NCBI GenBank assembly: GCA_937902985.1
Contig: CALFNG010000338.1
Location: 1 to 44,884, forward strand
Source: an uncultured Myxococcales bacterium
GTDB taxonomy: Bacteria > Myxococcota_A > Polyangia > Polyangiales > Polyangiaceae
Direction: 5' to 3'
DNA: 44,884 nucleotides
The notes under the pieces: model-generated
Told to the model about the DNA's origin: nothing
What the model saw: only the letters and a program-made list of their open reading frames with translations
Databases searched by the model: none
Program-made: the position numbers and the translations under genes
Shown here: in pieces, positions 28,553 to 37,274 of the stretch
Layout: each line of letters begins with the position of its first letter
How positions within the stretch are numbered: position 1 is the stretch's first letter

Positions 28553-30156
28553 TCACGCTTCCATCGCTTGTTGCCGTTCTCGTCGAACTCGTAAGGCGGG
28601 TTGCAGCTGGGCTTGTTCGGCGCCGGGGTCACTGCGGCGGCTGGAGTCACAGGCGGCGGGGTCGTCGCGGCGGCCGCGGGCGCGATGGGACGCGGCGGCG
28701 GCCGAGGAGGCGCGAGAGCGCTCACCGGCACCGAAGGGGCGCGCGATTCGCTTTCGGGGTGCGGCGCGGCGACGGCCGTCCATGCCGCGGGGGGAGAACC
28801 GATGGGGACGCCGGACGGCGAGCTCGCGGATGACGGCGTCGTCGTTGCGGTCGAGTGGGCGGCGGACCCCGGCGTAGCCGCGCCTTTCGACTGAGGTCCG
28901 CGCGCGGCCACGAGGAGGACGACGCCGATGGCGAGCGAGCCGAGGGCGACCGCACCGGCCATCACGCCTCGCGACTTCGGCGCGGGACGGCGCGTGAGCG
29001 AGTCCGTCGCCACGGCGCCGGCGGTGATGAGGCCCACGGCGAGCGGCGCCGCCCGCGACTCGACGGTCGGCGGCGCCGTGCCACCCAGCGTGCCGACGCC
29101 GCTCCGGACCGGAGTCTTGTCGACGCTTTCGACCGGATCGTCGACCTCGAGCAAGAGCGCCCGTGACGGCGGGTGGTCGATGACGCCCGCCGGAGGCGGC
29201 ACGGTCTCGCCGAAGGCCGACCTCTTCTCGTGCGCGCCCAGCTCGTCGAGCAACTCCGAGAGCACCGGCGCGGTCGGCACGACGCCATAGGCCTCCCGCG
29301 CGGCCTCGCGCAGCGCCTTCTGCATCTCCGTAGCGTTGACCCAGCGGTTGGATTTGTCGAAGGCGAGCGCCTTGTCGATCACCGCGGCCACGACCTCGGG
29401 GGCGGTCGGCATCACGCCGACGAACCGCCTCGCCGCGACCGTGGCCGCCTTGACCAGGATCTGCTGCGTGTTCGCGGCCTCGTGAACGAGCAGGCCGGTG
29501 GCGAGCGTGAACATCGTCGCTCCGACCGCCCAGAGGTCGGTCTGCGCGTCGATCTCGTCGGTCTTGGCGAGCGCGTGCTCGGGCGCCATGAACGCGGGCG
29601 TGCCCATCACCATGCCCGTCTGCGTGGCGTTGGCGTTGGTCATGTCGCGCAGGCGCGCGATCCCGAAGTCGAGGACCTTCACCTGGCCGTCCTGGGTCAG
29701 CATCAGATTGCCGGGCTTGATGTCGCGGTGAACGAGCCCGCGCGTGTGGGCCGCCGCCAGAACGTCGAGGAGCTGCAGCCCGACGCCCACGACGAGCGGC
29801 AGCGGCAGCTTGAACCCGTGGCTCTCCCAGATGGCCTCGAGCGTCTGCCCGTGGAGGAGCTCCATGACGAGAAAAGCTCCCCCGTCGTCGTCGACGTCGT
29901 CGTCGAGGACGGCGACGGCACCCGGGTGGTTCACGCGGTTCGCCAGGTATCCCTCGCGCAAGAACCGCGTCCGTGTGTCCGTCCGGAGCGAGAGGTCCGC
30001 GTGCAGGACCTTCACGGCGAACTCTTTACCGTTCCGATGGGTCGCCGCGTAGACGGTCGCCATGCCGCCAATTCCGAGGACGCGGTTGAGCGTGTACTTG
30101 CCCCTCAGGAGCGTGCCCAGACGGGCATTGGAGCGTTCGACTAGGTCCTCGTCCAC
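28543..30156 (-). CDS. Membrane-anchored Ser/Thr protein kinase
   Basis: 537 residues from GTG 30156. Kinase domain 20-290: GIGGMATVYAATH glycine loop, K49 in AVKVL, HRDIKPGN (143-150), DFG (163-165), GTPAFMAPE (185-193). A Pro-rich juxtamembrane linker leads to one membrane helix (397-418, GVMAGAVALGSLAIGVVLLV), then a Pro/Ala/Ser/Thr-rich extracytoplasmic stretch. The last 20 residues, CNPPYEFDENGNKRWKRECL, form a compact tail framed by two Cys that I recall from other myxobacterial kinases. Its stop overlaps the next gene by 10 bp. Probably a transmembrane signalling kinase acting with the two downstream envelope proteins; ligand and targets unknown. Confidence 0.93.
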   Translation of the reverse strand: MDEDLVERSNARLGTLLRGKYTLNRVLGIGGMATVYAATHRNGKEFAVKVLHADLSLRTDTRTRFLREGYLANRVNHPGAVAVLDDDVDDDGGAFLVMELLHGQTLEAIWESHGFKLPLPLVVGVGLQLLDVLAAAHTRGLVHRDIKPGNLMLTQDGQVKVLDFGIARLRDMTNANATQTGMVMGTPAFMAPEHALAKTDEIDAQTDLWAVGATMFTLATGLLVHEAANTQQILVKAATVAARRFVGVMPTAPEVVAAVIDKALAFDKSNRWVNATEMQKALREAAREAYGVVPTAPVLSELLDELGAHEKRSAFGETVPPPAGVIDHPPSRALLLEVDDPVESVDKTPVRSGVGTLGGTAPPTVESRAAPLAVGLITAGAVATDSLTRRPAPKSRGVMAGAVALGSLAIGVVLLVAARGPQSKGAATPGSAAHSTATTTPSSASSPSGVPIGSPPAAWTAVAAPHPESESRAPSVPVSALAPPRPPPRPIAPAAAATTPPPVTPAAAVTPAPNKPSCNPPYEFDENGNKRWKRECL

Positions 30157-30223
30157 AGGTGGCTCAGTGCAGGCTAATCCGGCTGCGTGCCGCCCGGGGG
30201 CGCAACAGACGCTCTCCGCTATC

Positions 30224-30742
30224 TTACCTGATCGCGGAGGATGCAGGTAGAGGCCGCTCTTTCCACGCAGGATCGCGCACTCGAACCTGCTCTTCCCTTC
30301 TCGCGCATCTCGCGCAGGCGTCTCGCCAGAGGACCAGGGGTATGAACGACATGCCGATGAAAAGACTGTAGCTCCGGGTACTTGGGAACCAGCCGATGTC
30401 TCCCCCGATGTCGAAGATGAGCCACGGCCGAGGGGAGTGCGTGAACGCGAAGAGGAAACCGCCGTCCCGGCTGGAGACGGGGCTCGCGTCGGACTGATCG
30501 GGTCCCGTGGCTCGCGTGGCGGAACTCGCAGCGTCGCCGAGCTGGCGAAAGAGGGCGCCCGTCTCGACGTCGAGCGTGCCGGGCGGGACGAGATCGGCCG
30601 TGCACGCGATCGTAGGCCGGCAAGGGAGCGCCTTGTCGCGCTCGTCGGGCGTCTCGGCAGCGTGCGCGGGTCGCGCGTTCGAGAAGGAGAACCACGCGTA
30701 TGCGAGCGCCGTCAGCCACGCGAGCTGCGGGCGCGCGCGCAC
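30224..30742 (-). CDS. Outer-membrane-type protein, probably internally shortened
   Basis: From GTG 30742 the product has a signal peptide (LAWLTALAYAWFSFSNARPA then HAAE) and a mature start with CRPTIACTADLVPPGTLDVE and TGALFRQLGD. After a polar stretch follow FAFTHSPRPWLIFDIGGDIG and WFPSTRSYSLFIGMSFIPL. The first part resembles the N-terminus and the second the final strands of a transporter-type outer-membrane beta-barrel, which is normally about twice as long; the middle seems missing. The last 35 residues are Arg-rich and may be read-through past a lost stop. The open frame extends to 30853, overlapping the SPFH start. It precedes the kinase by 67 bp on the same strand. Confidence 0.5.
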   Translation of the reverse strand: MRARPQLAWLTALAYAWFSFSNARPAHAAETPDERDKALPCRPTIACTADLVPPGTLDVETGALFRQLGDAASSATRATGPDQSDASPVSSRDGGFLFAFTHSPRPWLIFDIGGDIGWFPSTRSYSLFIGMSFIPLVLWRDACARCARREEQVRVRDPAWKERPLPASSAIR

Positions 30743-30830
30743 GCACGCAGTCCGCGCGGAGCGCGGGCGCGGCCGTTGGAGCCTCACGCGAGCACGGATA
30801 CGCTCGAGTTTTCCCGATCCGGAGGTGCGC

Positions 30831-31853
30831 GTGGTCGAAATCCCGCTCGGCATGCTGTTCGGCTTCCTCTTCTGGTTCTTCCTGCGATACGGATTCGGAG
30901 GTTTCTACACCGTCGGGCCGAGCGAGCGGGCCGTGCTGACCACCTTCGGGCGCGCCGCGCGAATCGACGGTCAAACCACGCTCAACGATCCCGTGTCGGC
31001 GTCGCTCCGCGCCGACGAGCGAGAACGCTACGCGTACCCGCAGGTCCGCGTCGTCGGTCCGGGGTTCTACTGGAAGCTCCCCTGGCAGCGCGTGCACAAG
31101 GTCTCGGTGGCGACGCGCACGGTCTCGATCGCGTACGACCCCGAGGTCCCCGACGCGAACAACGGCGGGCAGGTGCTCGAGGCGGTCACGAAGGATCAGC
31201 TGAACATCGGCCTGAGCGGGCAGCTTCGATATGCCGTCTCCGAGCGCAACCTCTACGCGTACCTCTTCGGCGTGAAGAACTCGCTGGCGCACGTGATGGG
31301 GTATTTCATGTCGATCCTCCGCGACCGGATCGCGAACTTCACCGCTCCCCCCGCGCTGCTCGCGGCCGGCGTGCCCGCCGAGGCCGTCGCGCCCGGCGCC
31401 GACGTCATCCAGACGATCTCGATCAACGATCTGCGCCGGCACCTGCGCGACTTGAACGAGAACATGAACCTCGAGTGCGCGTCGGCGGCCGCCCGCTACG
31501 GGATGACGTTCGACGCAGCGCTCATCACGTCGATCGATCCGCCGGCCGACGTCGAATCGGCGCTCGCGGCGATCAACACGGCGCACAACCAGGTCTCGAG
31601 CGAGATCAGCCTGGCGCAGGCGACCGCCGACCAGAAGCTCGTCATGTCGCGGCGAGCGGTCGAGATCGAGACCTTGAACGCCCAGGCCGAGGTCGAGCCT
31701 TTGCTCACGCTCGCGGCGCAGCTGACCGAGCTCGCCAACGAAGGCCCCGAAGCCCTGCGCGCGTATCTGCGCAACGCGGGCCTGGGGCTCCTGCGAAAGA
31801 CTCGCCAGCTCGTTCTGGCCCGGGACCTCCAGCACCCGAAGGAGGCGAAGTGA
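30831..31853 (+). CDS. SPFH/band 7 domain membrane protein (HflK-like)
   Basis: 340 residues from GTG 30831, which has GGAGG 5 bp upstream; the much longer open frame before it is non-coding in character. An N-terminal helix (IPLGMLFGFLFWFFLRYGFG) is followed directly by the SPFH domain (GPSERAVLTTFGRAARI, VRVVGPGFYWKLPWQRVHKV, TKDQLNIGLSGQLRYAV), then helical, coiled-coil-like sequence to the end. HflK/HflC- and stomatin-type proteins form ring assemblies on membranes and often control membrane proteases. It overlaps the next SPFH gene by GTGA. Confidence 0.85.
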   Translation: MVEIPLGMLFGFLFWFFLRYGFGGFYTVGPSERAVLTTFGRAARIDGQTTLNDPVSASLRADERERYAYPQVRVVGPGFYWKLPWQRVHKVSVATRTVSIAYDPEVPDANNGGQVLEAVTKDQLNIGLSGQLRYAVSERNLYAYLFGVKNSLAHVMGYFMSILRDRIANFTAPPALLAAGVPAEAVAPGADVIQTISINDLRRHLRDLNENMNLECASAAARYGMTFDAALITSIDPPADVESALAAINTAHNQVSSEISLAQATADQKLVMSRRAVEIETLNAQAEVEPLLTLAAQLTELANEGPEALRAYLRNAGLGLLRKTRQLVLARDLQHPKEAK

Positions 31854-32752
31854 ACTTCCTCACCGCCTTCGGCGTCACGACCGTGGCGTCGTTCCTGCTC
31901 GTCCCCGTCTTCCTCGTCTTCGCTCGGGTCTTCGGCCTCTACCTCGTCGTCGAAGAGCGGCGCTGCGTCGTGTTCGAGCTCTTCGGAAAGGTGCGCGCGG
32001 TCGTCGACAAGCCGGGGCTGCACTGCCCGTGGCTCTTTCTCGGGCCGTTCGCCGCCATCGTGCCGCTCGTCGGAAAGAAGTACGTCGTCGACTTGCGCCT
32101 CGACCAGATGTACCTCCGGAGCCAGGGGGTGAACTCCGAAGAGGGCGCGCCGATGGGCGTCGGCGTCTGGAGCGAGATGTTCGTTCACGACCCGGTGGCG
32201 TACCTCTACAAGAACGCCGATCCGCGCGGTTCGCTGCTGGCCAACGTGTCGAACGCGACCGTCCGGTGCCTCAGCAACATGAAGCTCGATCGGATGCTCG
32301 AAGAGCGGCACGAGATGAGCCGCGTCGTTCGCGACGAGGTGTCGGCGCAATCGCAGCAGTGGGGGTACGACGTCGGCAGCGTCTACGTGCGCAAGGTGCA
32401 CTTTCGCGACCTGGGCATGATCGCGCAGATCGAGCAGAAGGTCGTGAACCGCCTGCGGCAGGTGACGGCCGCGATCCAGCAAGACGGCTCGAACCGCGTG
32501 AACATCATCCGCTCCGCGGCAGACCGTCAGGCCGCCATCGAGCTCGCCAAGGCCAGCGCCATGCGACCACGGATCGTCGGCAGCGCCATCGCGCAGATCG
32601 CCCGCCGCCCCGACGTGTGCGAGGCCCTCTTCGACGTCCTCGAGATCCAGCAGCTCACCTGGGCCGAGGGCCTCATCGTGCAGGTCATCCCCACCGGCGC
32701 CGAGCTCCTCGCGCAGATGTCGGCTGCGGGCATCACGAGGCCGGCGCGCTAG
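31850..32752 (+). CDS. Second SPFH/band 7 domain membrane protein (HflC-like)
   Basis: 300 residues from GTG 31850, with GGAGG 4 bp upstream and a 4-bp overlap with the preceding stop. N-terminal helix TAFGVTTVASFLLVPVFLV, then an SPFH domain (VVEERRCVVFELFGKVRAVV, KPGLHCPWLFLGPFAAIVPL, VGVWSEMFVHDPVAYLYKNA, VNRLRQVTAAIQQDGSNRVN). The tail ends LTWAEGLIVQVIPTGAELLA. Together with the upstream gene it forms a coupled pair that probably makes a hetero-oligomer. No FtsH-type protease is adjacent. Confidence 0.85.
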   Translation: MNFLTAFGVTTVASFLLVPVFLVFARVFGLYLVVEERRCVVFELFGKVRAVVDKPGLHCPWLFLGPFAAIVPLVGKKYVVDLRLDQMYLRSQGVNSEEGAPMGVGVWSEMFVHDPVAYLYKNADPRGSLLANVSNATVRCLSNMKLDRMLEERHEMSRVVRDEVSAQSQQWGYDVGSVYVRKVHFRDLGMIAQIEQKVVNRLRQVTAAIQQDGSNRVNIIRSAADRQAAIELAKASAMRPRIVGSAIAQIARRPDVCEALFDVLEIQQLTWAEGLIVQVIPTGAELLAQMSAAGITRPAR

Positions 32753-32779
32753 AACCTGAGCTGGTGAGCCGGTGAACTC

Positions 32780-32995
32780 GTGAAGAAGCGAAAGAAGCGG
32801 CGCGTCGCGAGACACGCGCCGGCCCTTGCCTGCCCGTTCTGCGGCGAGGCCGAAGAGCTCTTCGTCGACGCGGGCGGCGGCGACGCGCAGGTCTACACCG
32901 AAGACTGCGCGGTCTGCTGCCGCCCGCGCGTCGTGCACGTCGAGCCGGGCGACGAGCCCGGCGAAGTGCGCGTCTGGCTCGAGCGCGGGGAGTGA
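32780..32995 (+). CDS. CPXCG motif-containing Cys-rich protein
   Basis: 71 residues from GTG 32780. A basic start (MKKRKKRR) is followed by ACPFCGEAEELFVDAGGGDA, then CAVCCRPRVVHVE. This is the small zinc-ribbon CPXCG family: paired CPxCG and CxxCC(R/C)P with an acidic C-terminus. Function unknown. It follows the second SPFH gene by 27 bp and could be co-transcribed. Confidence 0.88.
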   Translation: MKKRKKRRVARHAPALACPFCGEAEELFVDAGGGDAQVYTEDCAVCCRPRVVHVEPGDEPGEVRVWLERGE

Positions 32996-33010
32996 GGAGC
33001 CGCGTCGCGG

Positions 33011-33103
33011 CTACTTCGCGATGATCTGCGTGCAAAAGCCTCCGATGCACTGAAGGGTCGCGTCGCAGCACTTTTGCGTCGCGCTGCGGCTCTCCCGACG
33101 CCA
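33011..33103 (-). pseudogene. Orphan Cys-rich C-terminal tail, possible gene remnant
   Basis: Between CPXCG and ligD the minus strand encodes, in a frame bounded by stops, RSATQKCCDATLQCIGGFC then TQIIAK and a TAG at 33011-33013. The Cys spacing is like the ends of myxobacterial Cys-rich secreted proteins, but no start codon or upstream protein remains. It could be the 3' scrap of a deleted gene or chance. Confidence 0.25.
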
Positions 33104-33185
33104 AATTCAAATCATTGGAGGCCAACGAGCCATCCCAACGCGCCACCTATGCGCCACGAACGGAAATAACTGCCGCCAGGAGAGA

Positions 33186-35912
33186 TCACACGCGGGGGAG
33201 CTTCTGCGAGCCGTGGAGGACGCCCGCGTAGAGGTCCCCCTTCTTTGCCACCCGCTCGAGCACACTCCTGATCGTGAACCGCCTCGGGTCGAGCGACTCG
33301 TCGAGCTCGTCCCACTCGATGGGCGTCGAGACGACGGCGCCGTCGCGCGCGCGGATCGTGTAGGCGGCGACGACCGTTTTGCCCTCGCCGTTCTGGCCGT
33401 AGTCGACGTAGAGCTTCCCGCTGCGCCTGTCTTTCATGCGCTCGACCGTCGCGATCTTTGGCAGCACCTTGGCGACGGCGCGCGCGATCTGCTCGGCGAA
33501 CGCGGTGGCCTGCTCGTGCGTTGGGCCGGGCGCGATGGGCACCAGCACGTGGACGCCGCGCTTCCCGCTGGTCTTGACGATGCTCTCGAGCTTGAGCGCG
33601 TCGAGCAGCGCGCGCACCGCGCGAGCCACCTCGACGAGGTGATCCCAGGGCCCGTCTCCCGGATCGAGGTCGAGGACGACGTAGTCGGGTAGCGCGATCG
33701 TGGGCTCGTGGGCGGACCACCCGTGCAGCGTGAGGGCTGCGAGGTTCGCGAGCCACTGGAGGGTCTCGACGTTGTCGCAGACGATCCTTCTCTTGTTGTC
33801 GTGACGCTCGCCCACGTCCACGAGGCGAACGAAGTCGGGGGTCTTGTCGGGCGCGTTCTGCTGGTACCACTCGGGCGCGTCGATGCCGTTGGGGTATCGC
33901 TGAAGCGTCAACGGGCGGCCCGCGAGGTGCGGGAGCATCACCGGGGCGATGGCCGTGTAGTAGTCCCAGATCTCGCGCTTGGTGATGCCGTCGCGCGGGA
34001 AGAGCACCTTGTCGGGGTTCGAGAGCTTGGGCGCGTCGCGCCACGCGGCTCCGGCCGGCCTCTTCGAAACGGGGGCGTCCTGCCCGCCGGGCTCCTTCGC
34101 CGGCTTCGTCGGCTGCGTCGCCTGCGTGGATTTTGCAACCCGCGCAGGCGCGGAGGGAGCGTCTTGCTTCGTCATCGAGCGCGCTCCTTGGGCCTTTGCG
34201 ACCTTCGCGGTCGCGGTGACGGCGGCGATGCTCTCGAGAGCCGTAGCCGGTGCTTCGCGCACGCAGTCGCCGGGGGTCTTGTCTGCGCGGAGGCCGAGAA
34301 ACCGCGGGTGCCGCATCGAGCCTTCACGGGTCCACTCGGTGAACGCGCACTCGCACACGAGCGACGGCGTGACCCAGCGCGCGTCTTTGATCTTCGGCGC
34401 GCCCTCGATCGGCGGTTCGTTGACGCGCGCTGCGTTCAGCCGCGCGCCGAGCGCCTGTCGCGTCCGCGCGTCGAAGCCCGTGCCCACGCGGCCGGCGAAG
34501 ACGAGGGCCCCGGGTCGCGACGGCTCGACGACGCCGAGCAGGAGCGCGCCCACGTCGTCGTGTGTCCCCGCCATGGGGATGTACCCGGCGATCGCGCACT
34601 CTTGCCGCTTGTCGAACCGAAGCTTGATCCATTGCCCCGAGCGACCCGCCGTGTACGCCGAGCCCCGCTTCTTCGCGATCAGGCCCTCGAGTCCGTTCGC
34701 CTTGGCCGCCGCGAGCAGGCCTTCGACCTCGCCCTCGACCGCGCGTGACAGCACGATGGGCGGCCTCGGGTTGCGCACGAGCGCCTCGAGCAGCTCGCGC
34801 CTCCTCTCGATCGGCTCGCGTCGGAGATCGCGTCCGTCGAGCCAGAGGAGATCGAACACCGCGAAGACGATCGCCGCGGCGTCTGGCTTTCCCACGGCGG
34901 CCTTCGCCAGCCAGTCCTGCAGGGCGCCGAACGACGGGCGCCCCTTCGCGTCGACGACGCAAGCTTCGCCGTCGACGACGCACTCGCGCGCTCCGATCGC
35001 GCCGACGGCGTCGGCGATGGGACGGAAGCGATCGGTCCAGTCGTTCGCCCGGCGCGTATAGAGCCGCACTTCGGGGCCCGCCTTGCACGCGAGCAGCCGG
35101 TACCCATCGTACTTGATCTCGTAGAGCCACTCGTCGGGGTTCCCGATCTTCGCGTCCGCCGTTGCCAGCGCGAGCTCGCCCACGGTGTCTTTGAGGGCGC
35201 GGGCGCTCTGGCCCTGCTCCGACGCGCCCACGCGACGTGGCCCTCGCGTCGCCTCTTTCCCGCTCACCACGGACTCGGGGCGCTCCGTGATCACGTCGAG
35301 CGCGGGGTTGGCCTGGGCGTCCTTTGCCTTGAAGAAGAGCCACTGGGACTTGCCAGGCTGACCCGCGCCGTCGTCCAGCCGGCCGCCGCCGCGGTTGGTG
35401 CGAACGAAGTGCCAGTCCCCGACGAGCTTCTCGCCGGCGATGCGCACGTGCAGGTGCCCCTTGGCCATCATCGCCTGCTGCTGTCCCGGCGGCACGGTGT
35501 CGTACGTCCCGCGGTCCCAGAGGAGGACATCTCCCGCGCCGTACTCGCCGTCGGGGATGCGCCCCTCGAACTTGTTGTAGGCCATCGGGTGGTCTTCGGT
35601 CTGGACGGCCAGGCGCTTGACCGCGGGATCGAAGCTCGGCCCCTTGGGGACGGCCCAGCTGGCCATCGCGCCGTCGATCTCGAGGCGCAAGTCGTAGTGC
35701 AGTCTTCGCGCGTCGTGTTTCTGAACGACGAACTCGAGGGCGCGCGGATCCGCCGTTTTCTTTCCCTTCCAGGCTTCGTCTTGCGACGATCCAGGCTCGG
35801 GCGTCACCTCGAAGTCGCGCTTCGCCCGGTACGTGGCGAGACGATCGGGGCTGCTCGTCTTTTCAGTATCGGCCTTGTTTGCCTCGTTTGCCTTGTTCGC
35901 CTTGCGCTTCAT
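33186..35912 (-). CDS. ligD: ATP-dependent DNA ligase D (phosphoesterase-ligase-polymerase)
   Basis: About 910 residues; start ATG 35912 or GTG 35918. Numbering from the GTG: 3'-phosphoesterase domain (about 25-200) with HDARRLHYDLRLE (68-80) and H110; ATP ligase domain (about 240-560) with nucleotidyl lysine K269 in YEIKYDGYR, EGLIAKKRGSAYTAGRSGQW and WIKLRFDKRQECAIAGY; a Lys/Ala/Pro-rich linker (about 560-640); primase-polymerase domain (about 640-905) with the catalytic VLDLDPGDGPWDH and TSGKRGVHVLVPI. Domain order is that of Pseudomonas LigD. It works with Ku in non-homologous end joining, trimming, filling and sealing breaks. The N-terminus has a short KANKANEANKAD repeat. It is divergent from ku, with about 20 bp between. 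Confidence 0.97.
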   Translation of the reverse strand: MKRKANKANEANKADTEKTSSPDRLATYRAKRDFEVTPEPGSSQDEAWKGKKTADPRALEFVVQKHDARRLHYDLRLEIDGAMASWAVPKGPSFDPAVKRLAVQTEDHPMAYNKFEGRIPDGEYGAGDVLLWDRGTYDTVPPGQQQAMMAKGHLHVRIAGEKLVGDWHFVRTNRGGGRLDDGAGQPGKSQWLFFKAKDAQANPALDVITERPESVVSGKEATRGPRRVGASEQGQSARALKDTVGELALATADAKIGNPDEWLYEIKYDGYRLLACKAGPEVRLYTRRANDWTDRFRPIADAVGAIGARECVVDGEACVVDAKGRPSFGALQDWLAKAAVGKPDAAAIVFAVFDLLWLDGRDLRREPIERRRELLEALVRNPRPPIVLSRAVEGEVEGLLAAAKANGLEGLIAKKRGSAYTAGRSGQWIKLRFDKRQECAIAGYIPMAGTHDDVGALLLGVVEPSRPGALVFAGRVGTGFDARTRQALGARLNAARVNEPPIEGAPKIKDARWVTPSLVCECAFTEWTREGSMRHPRFLGLRADKTPGDCVREAPATALESIAAVTATAKVAKAQGARSMTKQDAPSAPARVAKSTQATQPTKPAKEPGGQDAPVSKRPAGAAWRDAPKLSNPDKVLFPRDGITKREIWDYYTAIAPVMLPHLAGRPLTLQRYPNGIDAPEWYQQNAPDKTPDFVRLVDVGERHDNKRRIVCDNVETLQWLANLAALTLHGWSAHEPTIALPDYVVLDLDPGDGPWDHLVEVARAVRALLDALKLESIVKTSGKRGVHVLVPIAPGPTHEQATAFAEQIARAVAKVLPKIATVERMKDRRSGKLYVDYGQNGEGKTVVAAYTIRARDGAVVSTPIEWDELDESLDPRRFTIRSVLERVAKKGDLYAGVLHGSQKLPRV

Positions 35913-35937
35913 CCACACCCGCTAGAGAGTTTTCGAG

Positions 35938-36855
35938 ATGCGCGCCTTCTGGTCCGGTGAAATCGCGTTCGGCCTGGTCACCATACCGGCCAAACTCTAC
36001 ACGGCTACGAAAGACCTCACGCCCCAGTTCCACCAGCTCCACAAGGAGTGCGGGACACGGATCAACCTGGTGCGGAGGTGCCCGAAGTGCAATCGGGATC
36101 TGCCCTGGGACGAGATCGGCAAGGGCTACGAGGTCGCCAAGGGCGAGTACGCCCTCTTCACCAAAGAGGAGCTCGCGAAGCTCGACGGCGACGACTCGAC
36201 CGGCACGATCGAGATCGTCGAGTTCGTCGACCCGCTCGAGGTCGACCTCGCGTACGTGGAGAAGAGTTACTGGGTCGGGCCGGGCAGCAAGAACGTTCGC
36301 GGGTACTCGCTCTTGCGAACGGTGCTCGACGACGTGAAGAAGGTCGCCCTCGCCAAGGTGAAGATCCGCACGCGAACGCGCCTCGCCCTCTTGCGCCCGC
36401 GGGGGCGGCTCTTCTCGCTCGACATGATGCGCTTCGCCGAGGAGCTCGTGGCCGGCGACGAGATCGCACCGGCGGAGGGCAAAGAGTCGAGCGACCGCGA
36501 GAAGCAGCTCGCGCTTCACCTCGTCGACGAGCTCACCGGTCCGTTCGATCCGGCCAGGCACCCCGACGAGTACCGGAGCGCCGTCCTCGCCGCCGTCGAC
36601 GAGAAGGTCGAGGCGGGAGAGGTCGCGCGCGACAGCACCGCGGGCGAGGCCCCCGTCGAGGCCTCCGAGAGCAAGGGAGGCGGCGCCCAGGTGATCGATC
36701 TCGCCGAGCTCCTGTCGCGGTCCATCAAGAGCGCGTCCAAGCCCGGTCCGGCGAAGGCGAAGAGCGCCGAGGAGGCCAGCGAGGCCGAGGCGAGCGGCCA
36801 GTCGGAAAAGAAGCCCGAGAAGGGCAAGGGCCGGAAGAAGCACGCAACGGGGTAG
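35938..36855 (+). CDS. ku: Ku, DNA end-binding protein
   Basis: 305 residues from ATG 35938. Typical bacterial Ku: MRAFWSGEIAFGLVTIPAKL, CGTRINLVRRCPKCNRDLPW, YEVAKGEYALFTKEELAKLD, PLEVDLAYVEKSYWVGPGSK and RLFSLDMMRFAEEL. The conserved ring domain covers about 1-250. A C-terminal Lys/Ala/Glu-rich tail (about 255-305) follows, as in Ku proteins that use a basic tail for DNA threading. It binds broken ends and recruits LigD. It is divergently arranged with ligD and the two must share a very short promoter region. Confidence 0.97.
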   Translation: MRAFWSGEIAFGLVTIPAKLYTATKDLTPQFHQLHKECGTRINLVRRCPKCNRDLPWDEIGKGYEVAKGEYALFTKEELAKLDGDDSTGTIEIVEFVDPLEVDLAYVEKSYWVGPGSKNVRGYSLLRTVLDDVKKVALAKVKIRTRTRLALLRPRGRLFSLDMMRFAEELVAGDEIAPAEGKESSDREKQLALHLVDELTGPFDPARHPDEYRSAVLAAVDEKVEAGEVARDSTAGEAPVEASESKGGGAQVIDLAELLSRSIKSASKPGPAKAKSAEEASEAEASGQSEKKPEKGKGRKKHATG

Positions 36856-37156
36856 GTCGCGGGGTCGCGACGACGCCTTTGCGGTTTCTCACTTTGCCGC
36901 TGCGGCTTCCTCGTGGCTGAAGTCGACGGACAGCCCGTGGGTACCCTGAGCGGCTACGCGCCGAAGGTGAAGAAGCTGGGCACTTCGTCGGCGCAATGAA
37001 CGGGGTGCTCGAGCGTCACGGCTGGAGCGAAGCCCATCGCCGCCTCATCGGATTTCGCGTCGCACCGGCCATGGCGTGCTTCAGCGACGCGCCCGACGCG
37101 AGGCCGTCTTCGGCGCTCCCGGCACCGTGAGGATGTGGACCGAGCTCTGAGACGGC
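36856..37156. other. Intergenic stretch after ku, no convincing gene
   Basis: About 300 bp. A 28-codon plus-strand frame (GTG 36913 to TGA 36999; VAEVDGQPVGTLSGYAPKVK then KLGTSSAQ) has protein-like composition but no ribosome site and may be a remnant. Part of 36875-36915 is a T/GC-rich CTTTGCGG-type sequence. Nothing else recognisable. Confidence 0.4.
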
Positions 37157-37185
37157 TTGACAATGCGTATCCATTCGGTTACCTA
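37157..37185 (+). promoter_or_regulatory. Putative sigma-70 promoter for the ArsR operon
   Basis: A perfect -35 TTGACA at 37157-37162 is followed after 17 bp by TACCTA (37180-37185) as a weak -10, in locally AT-richer DNA about 90 bp before the arsR-type gene. Nearby near-repeated GTATCC / GTATCGG could be operator half-sites for autoregulation; this is inference. Confidence 0.45.
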
Positions 37186-37274
37186 TCGTATCGGCTGACG
37201 GCGGTCGAACGCGGTCTGCAGCAGACATCCCCGTTCGCATCGTCAGCGAAAGCGTAACCGTGAGGGTTCAACCG

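Noticed and set aside
30437-31849. Long upstream extension of the second SPFH frame
   Set aside because: The first part is a shadow of the first SPFH gene; homology starts at GTG 31850, which has its own GGAGG.
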